From contig CAJJNI010000023.1 of NCBI GenBank assembly GCA_905193085.1, forward strand, positions 1-17,601: DNA of 17,601 bases, given 5' to 3'. How positions within the stretch are numbered: the stretch's first letter is position 1; every line of letters begins with the position of its first letter. The position numbers were made by a program, and so were the translations under genes. The notes below the pieces were generated by a model. That model was not told the DNA's origin and did no database searches. It saw only the letters and a program-made list of their open reading frames with translations. Source of the DNA: an uncultured Lachnospiraceae bacterium. GTDB lineage: Bacteria; Bacillota; Clostridia; Lachnospirales; Lachnospiraceae. Positions 7,513 to 16,655 of the stretch are shown here, piece after piece.

Positions 7513-8529
7513 ATGAAAAAAAGATTATTTTCACTGTTATCAATTGTATTAATTGGAAGCTGTATTGGTTTATCCGGCTGTGGCAGCTCCAAATCAGATT
7601 CGTCAAATAACGACAAGGCGACAAAATCAGCATCAACAAGCACTGCACCTGATGCAAACAACTCCTCTACGACACCAACTGCACCGGCAAAAACATATGA
7701 ACCATCTGCCGCCGCAGAAAAGTATGCCACACACCCTTTTCTTGAATTGTGGTCTGCAAAAGAAGATGTTCCTTATTTGGCTGAGTATTCTTCAATACCA
7801 AAAATCATTCCTTACATAGCCAAAAACAATACTAATGGCGGCTGTGTCATTATTTGTCCGGGCGGCGGCTATGTACAGCTTGCCATAGATAAGGAAGGCA
7901 AAGCTCCGGCAGAAGCCTTTAATGAAAACAATATTACCGCATTTGTCCTTCAATACCGCACAAACTACACCTACGAGGCAGTCTTAACTGATGTATTCAG
8001 AGCAATCAGATATGTCCGTGCCAATGCCGAAGAATTTGCAATTGACCCTGATAAAATCAGCATTATGGGATTTTCTGCCGGAGGTCATCTCGCCGCAATG
8101 TCTCTTGAACACTATGACGAAGATACGCAAAATGCTGATGATATAGATAAAGTTTCTGCAAAACCGGACTTTGGAATACTTTGTTATCCTGTCATTTCTT
8201 TAAAAGATGATTTGACACATGAGCTTACAAGACAGACATTTCTCGGAAAAGATAATGTAAGCAATGAAGAACTTATTAAAAAATATTCAGCAGAAGAAGG
8301 TGTCACAAAAGATACTCCTCCTGTATTTATCTGGCACTGCGAACCTGACGCCGCAGTTCCTGTTGAAAACAGCGAAAATTTTGCCAAAGCACTTGATAAA
8401 AACGGAATCGACTATGAAATGCACATTTTTAAAACAGGTGCACATGGACTCGGACTTGCCACTGACAATGAAGAAGTAAAAGAATGGTTTCCGGACTGCG
8501 TCAAGTGGCTTAAAGGGTATGGGTATTAA
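7513..8529 (+). CDS. Lipoprotein alpha/beta-hydrolase, acyl/acetyl esterase-like (338 aa)
   Basis: This is a membrane-anchored extracellular serine esterase. The signal peptide ends in the lipobox LSGC with the lipidated cysteine at C23. A Ser/Thr/Pro/Ala linker follows to about residue 65, then the hydrolase domain. The oxyanion motif is CPGGGY (115-120), the nucleophile S188 lies in GFSAGGH, and the probable acid D279 (EPDAAVPVENS) and base H311 (GAHGLGL) complete the triad. This layout is that of BD-FAE/acetyl-esterase-like hydrolases that act on acylated plant polysaccharides or other esters; the substrate is not known. I chose the ATG at 7513 because AAGGAG (7500-7505) lies 7 nt before it and the lipoprotein signal begins there. 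A longer frame from 7483 would add ten non-signal residues and overlap the regulator. Confidence 0.9.
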   Translation: MKKRLFSLLSIVLIGSCIGLSGCGSSKSDSSNNDKATKSASTSTAPDANNSSTTPTAPAKTYEPSAAAEKYATHPFLELWSAKEDVPYLAEYSSIPKIIPYIAKNNTNGGCVIICPGGGYVQLAIDKEGKAPAEAFNENNITAFVLQYRTNYTYEAVLTDVFRAIRYVRANAEEFAIDPDKISIMGFSAGGHLAAMSLEHYDEDTQNADDIDKVSAKPDFGILCYPVISLKDDLTHELTRQTFLGKDNVSNEELIKKYSAEEGVTKDTPPVFIWHCEPDAAVPVENSENFAKALDKNGIDYEMHIFKTGAHGLGLATDNEEVKEWFPDCVKWLKGYGY

Positions 8530-8608
8530 ATCTGTCTCATATTTTTTAAAAACAGGTTTGTATCGTTACAAATACTGACTTTGACTCGCAGCCCTCGTAA
8601 CTTCAAAG

Positions 8609-8648
8609 AAAGAGCATGCGGCCTTCGCCACATGCTCTTTTCTTTTTT
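8609..8648 (+). terminator. Intrinsic terminator of the regulator-esterase operon
   Basis: The arms AAAGAGCATGCGGC (8609-8622) and GCCACATGCTCTTT (8627-8640) pair over 14 positions with one mismatch around the loop CTTC, followed by TCTTTTTT. The strong T-tract is on the plus strand. On the minus strand the stem is followed only by CTTTG, so it is at best a weak terminator for the giant gene ending at 8773, for which no other hairpin with a T-run is visible. Confidence 0.85.
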
Positions 8649-8700
8649 ATTTAACCTATAATTATGAGTCAAACTATATTAAATTTTACAACTATCGCAG

Positions 8701-8780
8701 AATACTAACATAGTATCTTATAGTAACTTATAACATCTTATATCTTCTAACATTATCTGATACTATCCGATATTATCTTC
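8701..8780. repeat. Degenerate 10-bp tandem repeat at the 3' end of the giant gene
   Basis: Eight consecutive 10-base units follow the consensus TANTATCTNA: AATACTAACA, TAGTATCTTA, TAGTAACTTA, TAACATCTTA, TATCTTCTAA, CATTATCTGA, TACTATCCGA and TATTATCTTC. Column 2 is A in all eight, and column 7 is C in all but the first. The array begins right after the non-coding gap and its last unit contains the stop codon of the giant minus-strand gene (8773-8775). The register of exactly one helical turn is striking; the function is unknown. Confidence 0.7.
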
Positions 8781-11700
8781 CTGCTGCCTTGCGTTTTCTC
8801 CTCGTGTATACAAAACCACTTCCACCGGCCAACATTAACAGTATCCACAGCATAATCTGTGAATCATCTCCTGTCTTTGCTGACTTTGAGTCGGTCTTGT
8901 TATCACTGCTGCCATTTCCAGAGGCAGTTGTCTGAGGATTCTGTGATAGTGACGGTTTATCAGTGACTGCTGCTTGCGCTGTCTTTGATGGTTCATCTGT
9001 CGCTGACGGTTTGGCAGTTACTGCTGACTCATCTGTTGCTGACGGTTTGTCAGTCACTGCTGGCTCGTCGCTAACTGTTGGCTTATCTGTAACTACCGGC
9101 TCATCGCTAACTGTTGGTTTGTCTGTAACTGACGGTGCGTCGGTCTTAGTATTTCCGGAATTTTTCTCAACGATAACTTTGATTTCCGGTAAACTGTCTC
9201 CATATGGTGAAACATAACCTTTAAGAGTAGTAGTTCCTTCTTTTACTGCTATTACTGTTGTTCCACTCACTTCTGCTACATTATTATCTTCTGATGCAAA
9301 TTTTACCTGCATGTCTGAGCTTAATGATACCGGTTCACAACTGAGATTGAGTTCTAATGTCTCGCCCTCTTTTACAGTAATAGAATTTGATTCATCTATA
9401 TCTTTACCGTTTAACTTATAGTTTACAGGAGATGCTGCCTGCACACGAATGCTGTCTCCATCAGTGCGGTAATTACCTGATTTGTCCAATACTACTCCAA
9501 AGCATTCAATATATCCATATTTTTCAAACATTTTTGATGATGTGTCTAATTCCATCACATAATTTTTAGTTTCACCAACTTCGATTCCTTCAAGTGTTAC
9601 TTTTGAAAGTTCGCATTCTTCCTTAGTATAATCTGTAGTGTCAAAATACGGACCTACAAGTGAAACATTATAACTGTCAGTATTAACAGAAGCTGCATTA
9701 CCAATATTTGTAACATCACAGCTTACATAGAACTTACCTGCGTCCTGCCATGTATCTACTTTATCTACATCAAATTCTGCTCTCTTAAGAAACTCTTCAC
9801 TATTATTATATGAATGGTTCGTCCAGTCACCACCTTTTTCATAGCTGTCAGTGGTAATCTTATAGCCTTCAACAGCTTCTGGTGCTGTCCAGTCTACTGA
9901 ATAGTGAACAACCTGGCCAGGTGTAAGCTTATCATCACTGTCAATTGTATAAATGAGTTCCTGCTCATCGCCTTTTGTGGCATACACATTAACAGTAAAA
10001 CCTTCTGCATATTTAAGTCCATTGTTTTTAATATCGATACCTGCGGTTACAGTTTCTCCTTCTACAGGTGTAGTGTCTGATAATGTAATATCTGTTACAT
10101 CTACAGCACCTGAAGGTTCAAGATAAGAAGCACGCAAATCAAAATCTGTGATAATAACAGGATTATTTTCATCTTCTGTATATTCCTGATTATACTGGTT
10201 ATAAACGACCATCATGTTTCCATCTGCATCAATTACAACATTAGGTTCATCTGTATAAGCATCTGTGTATGTAAGACGATACGGACTTGCCCATGAACAG
10301 CCAATACTTCCTGTAACATCATCTTCATCTGTATTTCCGGAATTATTACTGTCTTCATCTGCCTGAATCATTGCAGTTGCAAAAACTTCCCTGCAGATTG
10401 TATCTTCAATTTCATCATCTGCCTGTGCAGCTGTGTCAGCTTCATCAGAAATGTCGGCTGCCTGAGTCCATACAATATATATGTCTTCACCATCAACAAC
10501 CGCCTTAAAATCTGCCATAGAACGGTAACTTTCCGTCCCTTCTGAATCAGTATCCACATATGAATACAAGCTTTCAAGACCTGTTTCATCATCTTTTGTA
10601 AGATAATCTTCTTTTATATTGCCATTATCATCAAGACCATATCTTACAAGGTCTGTGACATCTACATATGCCACTTGCTTCTCATTTCTGTACCAGAATA
10701 ATTTAGTTGTCGCATTCTCGCCTTCTCCGACGCGTATAAGCTGAGGAACAGCATCTGATACATTATCATTTGTTATTCTTACCGGTACATATGTCTTATG
10801 TGTCTCAAAATCATAGAACTGTAAGAATAATTCTTTATCATATGCTGTATCGTTGCTTGAATCACTGTCAATTGTGTATGCATAAACCGCAAGACCATTA
10901 TATGATGTTGCAGTAAAATCTGAAATATTAGGAACATCAAGTCCCATTTCAGGAATTGGAGAAGAAAGGAATCTCTGTCCATGCCAGTTCTTAATAAGTT
11001 CTGCCTTATCCTCTTCATTTGCAACTTCATCATCATAATAGTAATCGAATAACCATCTTCCCTGTCCGCTGTTTTCCGGGTCAGAATAAATCATATATGT
11101 TACAACACAGTCATTTGTATATGAATTTGACATTTCTTCTGCCGAACCTGTTGATGCTGTCTTTACAAAATAAACAGCTCTGTCACCTGTTACATCATCA
11201 TACACACTTATTGGAAGATAATCATAATATTCATCTGTTGTAAGACGTGTAATCTCAGATACAGGTGTTTCTGCATCATAATCAACAACCGCTGTATATA
11301 CTTCCAGATAAGATAAATAATCAGCAGCTTCACCTGACTTCTCGTCAGCCGGGTCGCTTGAAAGCCATGAAATCATAACTTTTCCATCATTCATTGCACA
11401 AATGCTTGGCTGGAAATCTGCTGTTCCATCATTCTGGACCGCTACCGGATTACTCCACTTGCCATCTTTGTAAACTGAATATTTTAATACTGTTCTTTCT
11501 AACTCATCTTTAGACGAATCAGAATCCAAAAATGCCATGAATACAGTTCCGTCTGATAATTTAAGAATCTGGACATCAGGGTGTTCATATGCATCTGATT
11601 CAAGTGTATACGAACTGCTTTCGCTAAATGCTGACATTACCGATGTTTCAGGCGGCAGCCATACCGATTCATTATCAGAATAAGCTTCTCGCAGTCTGAA

Positions 11701-14700
11701 ACCGGCATTTTCCATTGCCTTACTGCTTACAGTCTGTGATGCATCAGCAAACTGTTTAAATGAGCCAAACTTAATTTCAGGGAATGTGTACTGCAATGGT
11801 ACTGTAAACAGGAATAAATCTATCCATATACCCGCTTTAAATGTTATCATACAGCCCCAGTCATCTACATTTTGTACCGTTGACGGTTCATAAAGTCCCA
11901 TGATATTAACGCTTCCACCGCCTCGCAGCCCTAAAACACCTGCCAGTCCAATACCAACATATACCTGAACACTGGCTGCCATCTTAACAGAAGCATTAAA
12001 ATCACCTAATGAATTATCAAAATCAACTGTCGCATTCGACGCATCTTCATAGGTTATTCTCGGCTTTGAAACATCTGTTGCAGCTCCAAAATATGCCAAA
12101 ATAGATGCTTCTATATCTATACCGAAATATGCCGGTAAAAATACGACAGGAAGAATTGTATACCATGCCATTCTGAATCCACCGCTGACACCTATGTATC
12201 CGCCGACACCGGTAAATATGGCTTCAGTATATTTATAACCGGTTTCTCCGTTTGTGAGTTCCATATATGTAAATTCCATATAGACTCCAAATTGCATATC
12301 AAATCTCCATGTTGGAGCGCCCAATGCACTTGCTGCCTGTTTTGCAGCCTCTTTACCTGAGCGGCCAATTTCTGTAAGAGCTGTAATATGACTGAATGAC
12401 TCCTTTATTCCGTTCTTAAATGTGTTAAATGGGTGCTTTATAGAAAACATATCTTTATAATATGTACCGGCTGGTCCGGCATATTTTGTCAAATGTGTTT
12501 TTTTAACAGCATCTGAAATCTGTAATGGACTTACACCAATACTCATACGATATCCACTTGCAGTTTTTTCTATTGCAACGGAAACAAATGGAAAATCAAA
12601 GTTAAATCCGCTATCTCCGACTAATGGCAATGAAACAAAATTCATATTATCTAACGGAGATACCTGCTGTTCTGGTGCCGGCATATCTTCTGTTGTTTTC
12701 TGGGAAAATGTATATCCTGTAAACACATCAGAATATGTTGTCTGTTCCATATCAGCATCATTAACCGTATCAATAAGATTTCCATCCGAATCATATTTTA
12801 AATACTTTGTATTAGCACGGTCAGTAGTAACACGCATATACAATCTATTTCCCGGCAGCATCGAAGATGCTTCCATCTGCGCAGAAAATGTATCTGTCGC
12901 ACTGTCATACTCTGCTGCAATTGTTTTTAACTCTTTATTTGTATATGCATCATACACTACAAAATCAACAGCTTTAAGATTTTCTTTAGCAGCTTCATCT
13001 TTTATCGTTCCGTCTGCATCTACTGTTGACTTAGTATAATCAACAGGTGCAACACATCTTACTTTCATTGTTACAGGCTGTGTTGAATCTGCAACAATAG
13101 AATAGCCGCTGTAATTAGAATTTTCAGCCCATACCTGGATATTATTTATAATACTTCCATTCTCAGTATTTATGAGTATCTGTCCCGCATTATTTTCAAC
13201 AAGAAAAACTTCTTCCGTTTTAACTGTTGAATCTACTGTATATGTAATTTCTTTATTTGAACCTTTTGATGAATCATTAAGCTTTAATTCTTTAATTATT
13301 GTTTCACCATTAATCGAAATAATATACCTGATTGACATTCCAGAAATTGCACGGAATGCAGGAACGGTAAAATCACCATTTTCATCAGTGACCGCAAATG
13401 AACCGCCAAATGTTACAAGCGCATCTTTGACACCAAGTATGTTACTGTAACCAACCTGTTTTGTTGTCATATTATATGTCGGTCTGCAAATATTTCCTGT
13501 AATTTCATGGTAAGGCATATCCTCAGCTTTTTTTGATACATAATCAAGTTGTATAATGTTATTTTCAGCATTATTTGAAGCCTCCATATAAAATACATCT
13601 CCGGCATAATCCTCTTTGCTGTCCGGTGACTTCCATACACAACCGCCGGTATAATCATCATTCCAGTCCGCAACCCTTGCACTGAGAGAATAAATTTTTC
13701 CACAGTCAGGGTCATTATATACAACATAATCTTTGTATTCTTTTCCGTCTATTGTTGTTGTATTTACATATTGTGTATTAAATATACCATACTCTGTATC
13801 AAAATTACTTACACTGTCTGCAGGAACTCTGACTATAACAGCATTATTTTTCAACTGGAATAAAGGTGTTATTTCATAATAACCATAACGAAGTCTCCTG
13901 TTATCATCAAGATAGCTCTTGCCAAACTCATCATATGGTACAATAACATTTTCTTTTACCCATGAAGTATCTGACTCGTTATATTTATAACTTACCTTAT
14001 ATCCTGCCGGTTCATACAATTCACTGTATTCATCATACATCTTTGTTGAAAGCTGGATTGTATCTCCCATATGATATTCTAGAGTTGTAGTATTATCTAA
14101 TTTTTTATCAGTATTACTTATGTTAAAATAACCATAATTTTGTGAAGGTACATTTACTTTTATTTTTGAAGTTTTATATCCAAATTCAGGTTTTAAAGTA
14201 ACAGTACCATATTTTCCATATTTTCCTGAGGTTCCATATGGATTATAATAATAAGTATTGTCATAATACTTAAACATTTTGGTGTTGTTCCAGGCACTAT
14301 TATCATTTATATACTGTGCTGTAAGTTTTTTGCTGTAAGATGTATATCCATCATTCTCAAATTCAGCAAAATTATATCCATCTGTTGTTGTAAGCTTTGA
14401 CAAATATGTATATGGAGTTGAAATATTTTTACCGATTGTCTGTTTTAATGTCAGAGTCTCGTCCGCAAATAAAACAACCTCATTATTAGTATTGTTGTTA
14501 GCGCCATCTAACGCCAAATAAGTAGCAGTTCCATCATCTGCCTTATAGGAACCATCTTCCTGCAGAAATTTCATTGGCTCTGCCTGCTGAAGCTTAATTA
14601 AAAATGGTCTGTAAATCGGTGTTACTTCTCTTAAAAAGAATCTGTTACAGTCATCACAGTTTCCTCTGTTAATAAAATTCACATATACAGGGTCTGTTAT

Positions 14701-16377
14701 TGAACTGTAAATATCCATGGTTTCTTCACCGCTCCAGCCTCTTGTACTTGTATATTCAATATTATTTCCAGGTTGTCTGGCTGTACTGTTTTTTAATCCC
14801 TCTTCTCCTTCAAAACCGACCGTTATAGTTGCACAGCTTCCGCATCTTGCCCATCTGACTTTGGTACCGGCATACTCAAAACAGGAATCATAACCACCAA
14901 GCCTGAATTCTACTCCGGTAGCACCTTTATAGTTATACCAAAATCTTGTCCAGCCGTTACCACCTACCCATTCCAGTTTCCATTCATTACCGGTCCAGCC
15001 ATTTGAACCTGTCATATGGTCATCTGATGAGTTGTCTACTGCGCTGGTTAAACTTATCGAATTTGCATATTTTACTGTTGAAAGAGAACGAAAGTTTGAG
15101 GCAGCCAGAATACTTGTTTCAGAAGACTGTTCTTCTGGTTCGTCAGCTGCATCTGGAGTAAGTGTAACCGTCTTCTCATCATCTGATATATTTGCTTTGT
15201 AATTCGACTTTAATTTTAATAAAAATTCACTGTCCTTTGTTATGTAATCCTTACACACCGGAATGTTTATTGTACGCTTATCAATACCCATCGGAAATGT
15301 AACAGACATATCTACCGGTGAAAAATCACGCCCTGCCTGTGCTGAAATTTCTTCTGTTGTAAGTTGTACATCCGCAATACTGTTAATTGCGCCTTCTCTC
15401 TTAATTTCTACAGTCAATGTGTCTCCGGCTTCATTAAAAGTATAATCTCCAAAACTAACCTCTGAATCTGCCTGTTCTTCATCATCAACAATAGTTCCTG
15501 CAAAGCTTGATGCACTGCTTATTGTTGTGCTCCCTTCAGGGTCTGACAGCATAAGATAGAAATATCTGTCACCATCACCTATATTATTATTTTTAATATC
15601 AATAACAATAATTCGTGAATCAACACCCTTAGCAAAATCGACTTTAATATCAGCACCAACTACCGCAGTTGTAAGAACATCTGCAATTTTCTGTATCTGA
15701 CTGTAAGTATCCTGTGAAGATGTTACACTCTGCGGTTCGCCGTACACCCCCGTAAAAGATGTTCTTGCCTGCTGAAGCGGATTCGTACTTATTGTTTCTC
15801 CCGAAACTGTACTCTCTGCCTGACTCTCTTCACCGTTATCCTGTGAAAGTCCTGCACTGTCTTCTATATATTTAATAGTGTCATTTATTGTTTCTACTGC
15901 GTCCTGCTGAAGCTGTGAATTTTCAGTAAATTTCTCTGTTAATTCATCATCACTGATAACAGGCGTTTCATCATAATCCTGACCTTCCATTCTCTCTAAC
16001 AAAGATTCATTATCGTCCGGATTATATACTTTTTCATCACTTCCAAGAAGTGATATTTCATAATCAGTTCCATATTCGGCTGTTAAATCTGCAATTTTCA
16101 CATTAACACTTGATGCAGATGAACATTCACCTCCACGCCCGATTCTAAGATAATACCTGGTATCTGAATTTTCATCCATACGTGCCATTGATGAAGACAT
16201 GTAAAACACATCTGAATCAAGTATATCCTGTGTCATACCATTCTCTGCAATACGGAATATATCCTGCGGCTTATCCTGTGCAAAAGTCTGTACCGGTACT
16301 GAAGTTACAAACATTGCCAAAGAAAGTAAAACACTGACAGCCCTTTCTTTAATTATTTTCCTCACTTTTTTTCTCAT
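8773..16377 (-). CDS. Giant cell-wall-anchored multidomain surface protein (2534 aa)
   Basis: The protein is exported (signal peptide 1-33, ending VQTFA) and anchored at the other end by a sorting signal: SAKTGDD at 2499-2505 (KTGD replacing the LPXTG core), a membrane helix 2506-2524, then RRKRK. Between these, in order, are several recognisable parts. A Calx-beta-like domain at 75-300 has its two halves split by about 125 acidic, Ser/Gln-rich residues. A second Calx-beta domain spans 305-405. A Trp-rich segment (455-600) has two CxxC pairs (512/515, 574/577). A beta-rich unknown region follows, then a carboxypeptidase-regulatory-like fold near 960-1045. A Gly/aromatic, hydrophobic beta-rich block spans 1353-1545. 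A propeller-like region with repeated D(G/D)xxxx(A/S)W/F strands covers about 1590-2070. CARDB-like domains lie at 2093-2195 and 2200-2312, a Big2-like domain at 2328-2405, and a Thr/Pro/Asp stalk at 2413-2480. GGGGGGAAC precedes the ATG. The protein is probably an adhesin or surface-structural protein; no catalytic motif is seen. Confidence 0.9.
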   Translation of the reverse strand: MRKKVRKIIKERAVSVLLSLAMFVTSVPVQTFAQDKPQDIFRIAENGMTQDILDSDVFYMSSSMARMDENSDTRYYLRIGRGGECSSASSVNVKIADLTAEYGTDYEISLLGSDEKVYNPDDNESLLERMEGQDYDETPVISDDELTEKFTENSQLQQDAVETINDTIKYIEDSAGLSQDNGEESQAESTVSGETISTNPLQQARTSFTGVYGEPQSVTSSQDTYSQIQKIADVLTTAVVGADIKVDFAKGVDSRIIVIDIKNNNIGDGDRYFYLMLSDPEGSTTISSASSFAGTIVDDEEQADSEVSFGDYTFNEAGDTLTVEIKREGAINSIADVQLTTEEISAQAGRDFSPVDMSVTFPMGIDKRTINIPVCKDYITKDSEFLLKLKSNYKANISDDEKTVTLTPDAADEPEEQSSETSILAASNFRSLSTVKYANSISLTSAVDNSSDDHMTGSNGWTGNEWKLEWVGGNGWTRFWYNYKGATGVEFRLGGYDSCFEYAGTKVRWARCGSCATITVGFEGEEGLKNSTARQPGNNIEYTSTRGWSGEETMDIYSSITDPVYVNFINRGNCDDCNRFFLREVTPIYRPFLIKLQQAEPMKFLQEDGSYKADDGTATYLALDGANNNTNNEVVLFADETLTLKQTIGKNISTPYTYLSKLTTTDGYNFAEFENDGYTSYSKKLTAQYINDNSAWNNTKMFKYYDNTYYYNPYGTSGKYGKYGTVTLKPEFGYKTSKIKVNVPSQNYGYFNISNTDKKLDNTTTLEYHMGDTIQLSTKMYDEYSELYEPAGYKVSYKYNESDTSWVKENVIVPYDEFGKSYLDDNRRLRYGYYEITPLFQLKNNAVIVRVPADSVSNFDTEYGIFNTQYVNTTTIDGKEYKDYVVYNDPDCGKIYSLSARVADWNDDYTGGCVWKSPDSKEDYAGDVFYMEASNNAENNIIQLDYVSKKAEDMPYHEITGNICRPTYNMTTKQVGYSNILGVKDALVTFGGSFAVTDENGDFTVPAFRAISGMSIRYIISINGETIIKELKLNDSSKGSNKEITYTVDSTVKTEEVFLVENNAGQILINTENGSIINNIQVWAENSNYSGYSIVADSTQPVTMKVRCVAPVDYTKSTVDADGTIKDEAAKENLKAVDFVVYDAYTNKELKTIAAEYDSATDTFSAQMEASSMLPGNRLYMRVTTDRANTKYLKYDSDGNLIDTVNDADMEQTTYSDVFTGYTFSQKTTEDMPAPEQQVSPLDNMNFVSLPLVGDSGFNFDFPFVSVAIEKTASGYRMSIGVSPLQISDAVKKTHLTKYAGPAGTYYKDMFSIKHPFNTFKNGIKESFSHITALTEIGRSGKEAAKQAASALGAPTWRFDMQFGVYMEFTYMELTNGETGYKYTEAIFTGVGGYIGVSGGFRMAWYTILPVVFLPAYFGIDIEASILAYFGAATDVSKPRITYEDASNATVDFDNSLGDFNASVKMAASVQVYVGIGLAGVLGLRGGGSVNIMGLYEPSTVQNVDDWGCMITFKAGIWIDLFLFTVPLQYTFPEIKFGSFKQFADASQTVSSKAMENAGFRLREAYSDNESVWLPPETSVMSAFSESSSYTLESDAYEHPDVQILKLSDGTVFMAFLDSDSSKDELERTVLKYSVYKDGKWSNPVAVQNDGTADFQPSICAMNDGKVMISWLSSDPADEKSGEAADYLSYLEVYTAVVDYDAETPVSEITRLTTDEYYDYLPISVYDDVTGDRAVYFVKTASTGSAEEMSNSYTNDCVVTYMIYSDPENSGQGRWLFDYYYDDEVANEEDKAELIKNWHGQRFLSSPIPEMGLDVPNISDFTATSYNGLAVYAYTIDSDSSNDTAYDKELFLQFYDFETHKTYVPVRITNDNVSDAVPQLIRVGEGENATTKLFWYRNEKQVAYVDVTDLVRYGLDDNGNIKEDYLTKDDETGLESLYSYVDTDSEGTESYRSMADFKAVVDGEDIYIVWTQAADISDEADTAAQADDEIEDTICREVFATAMIQADEDSNNSGNTDEDDVTGSIGCSWASPYRLTYTDAYTDEPNVVIDADGNMMVVYNQYNQEYTEDENNPVIITDFDLRASYLEPSGAVDVTDITLSDTTPVEGETVTAGIDIKNNGLKYAEGFTVNVYATKGDEQELIYTIDSDDKLTPGQVVHYSVDWTAPEAVEGYKITTDSYEKGGDWTNHSYNNSEEFLKRAEFDVDKVDTWQDAGKFYVSCDVTNIGNAASVNTDSYNVSLVGPYFDTTDYTKEECELSKVTLEGIEVGETKNYVMELDTSSKMFEKYGYIECFGVVLDKSGNYRTDGDSIRVQAASPVNYKLNGKDIDESNSITVKEGETLELNLSCEPVSLSSDMQVKFASEDNNVAEVSGTTVIAVKEGTTTLKGYVSPYGDSLPEIKVIVEKNSGNTKTDAPSVTDKPTVSDEPVVTDKPTVSDEPAVTDKPSATDESAVTAKPSATDEPSKTAQAAVTDKPSLSQNPQTTASGNGSSDNKTDSKSAKTGDDSQIMLWILLMLAGGSGFVYTRRKRKAAGR
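8944..9140 (-). repeat. Coding tandem repeat of the Thr/Pro/Asp wall-spanning stalk
   Basis: This stretch encodes residues 2413-2478 of the giant protein as repeats of (V/A)TDKP(T/S)(V/A)(S/T)DE(P/S), a unit of about 12 residues (36 bp). Two 36-bp neighbours, at about 9062-9097 and 9098-9133, are nearly identical in DNA. Proline-rich stalks next to sorting signals typically cross the peptidoglycan. Such repeats can gain or lose units by recombination, so stalk length may vary between strains. Confidence 0.85.
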
Positions 16378-16388
16378 ATGTTCCCCCC

Positions 16389-16568
16389 TTAAATCTTGTT
16401 CGTTAAATTATCGTCAATAGGGTTTACAGGAACTCTTGGCAAAGAACCAAATGCTGAACCACTGCCTTTCACACCGGCATTAATACTGTCAAGAAGCTCC
16501 TCTTCGTTTGTTATTTCTTCAATAACTTCTTCCTCTTCAAAGTTTTTTGTTTCCTTTTCTTTACTCAT
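16389..16568 (-). CDS. Small acidic peptide of 59 aa, co-transcribed with the giant surface protein
   Basis: The reading frame runs from ATG at 16568 to TAA at 16391-16389. A near-perfect GGAGGAAG ribosome binding site lies 5-6 nt upstream, and the giant-protein ATG is only 11 nt after its stop. The N-terminal half is highly charged (MSKEKETKNFEEEEVIEEIT, then NEEELLDSI). The C-terminal half starts at NAG and changes character: VKGSGSAFGSLPRVPVNPID, then DNLTNKI, with Gly, Ser, Pro and no Cys. There is no signal peptide or membrane helix. The two-part layout, a Glu-rich helical leader then a different tail after an AG dipeptide, resembles ribosomally made modified-peptide precursors. No maturation enzyme is in view, however, and a regulatory or coupling peptide is equally possible. 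I do not recognise the family. That it is translated is well supported. Confidence 0.75.
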   Translation of the reverse strand: MSKEKETKNFEEEEVIEEITNEEELLDSINAGVKGSGSAFGSLPRVPVNPIDDNLTNKI

Positions 16569-16619
16569 AAATCTTCCTCCATTCTTTACTTATGAAACTA
16601 TTGTTACCGTGGTACCTTT

Positions 16620-16648
16620 ATTATACATAAAACTGCTATGTTTAACAA
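16620..16648 (-). promoter_or_regulatory. Candidate promoter of the small-peptide/giant-protein operon
   Basis: On the minus strand TTGTTA (16648-16643), a 17-nt spacer and a perfect TATAAT (16625-16620) lie about 50 nt upstream of the small-peptide ATG. Just past the expected start, GGTACC-AC-GGTAAC forms a short imperfect palindrome (16602-16617). A perfect TTGACA further upstream (16683-16678) has only a weak -10 (TGCATT). Confidence 0.5.
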
Positions 16649-16655
16649 CTTTTTA

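Noticed and set aside
8701..8780. CRISPR array
   Set aside because: The units are 10 bp, contiguous and degenerate, with no spacers and no cas genes nearby.
10368..11036. Minus-strand open frames of 74 and 85 codons inside the giant gene
   Set aside because: Both overlap the 2534-residue frame in another register, have no ribosome binding site and show Met/Leu/Gln-rich shadow composition.
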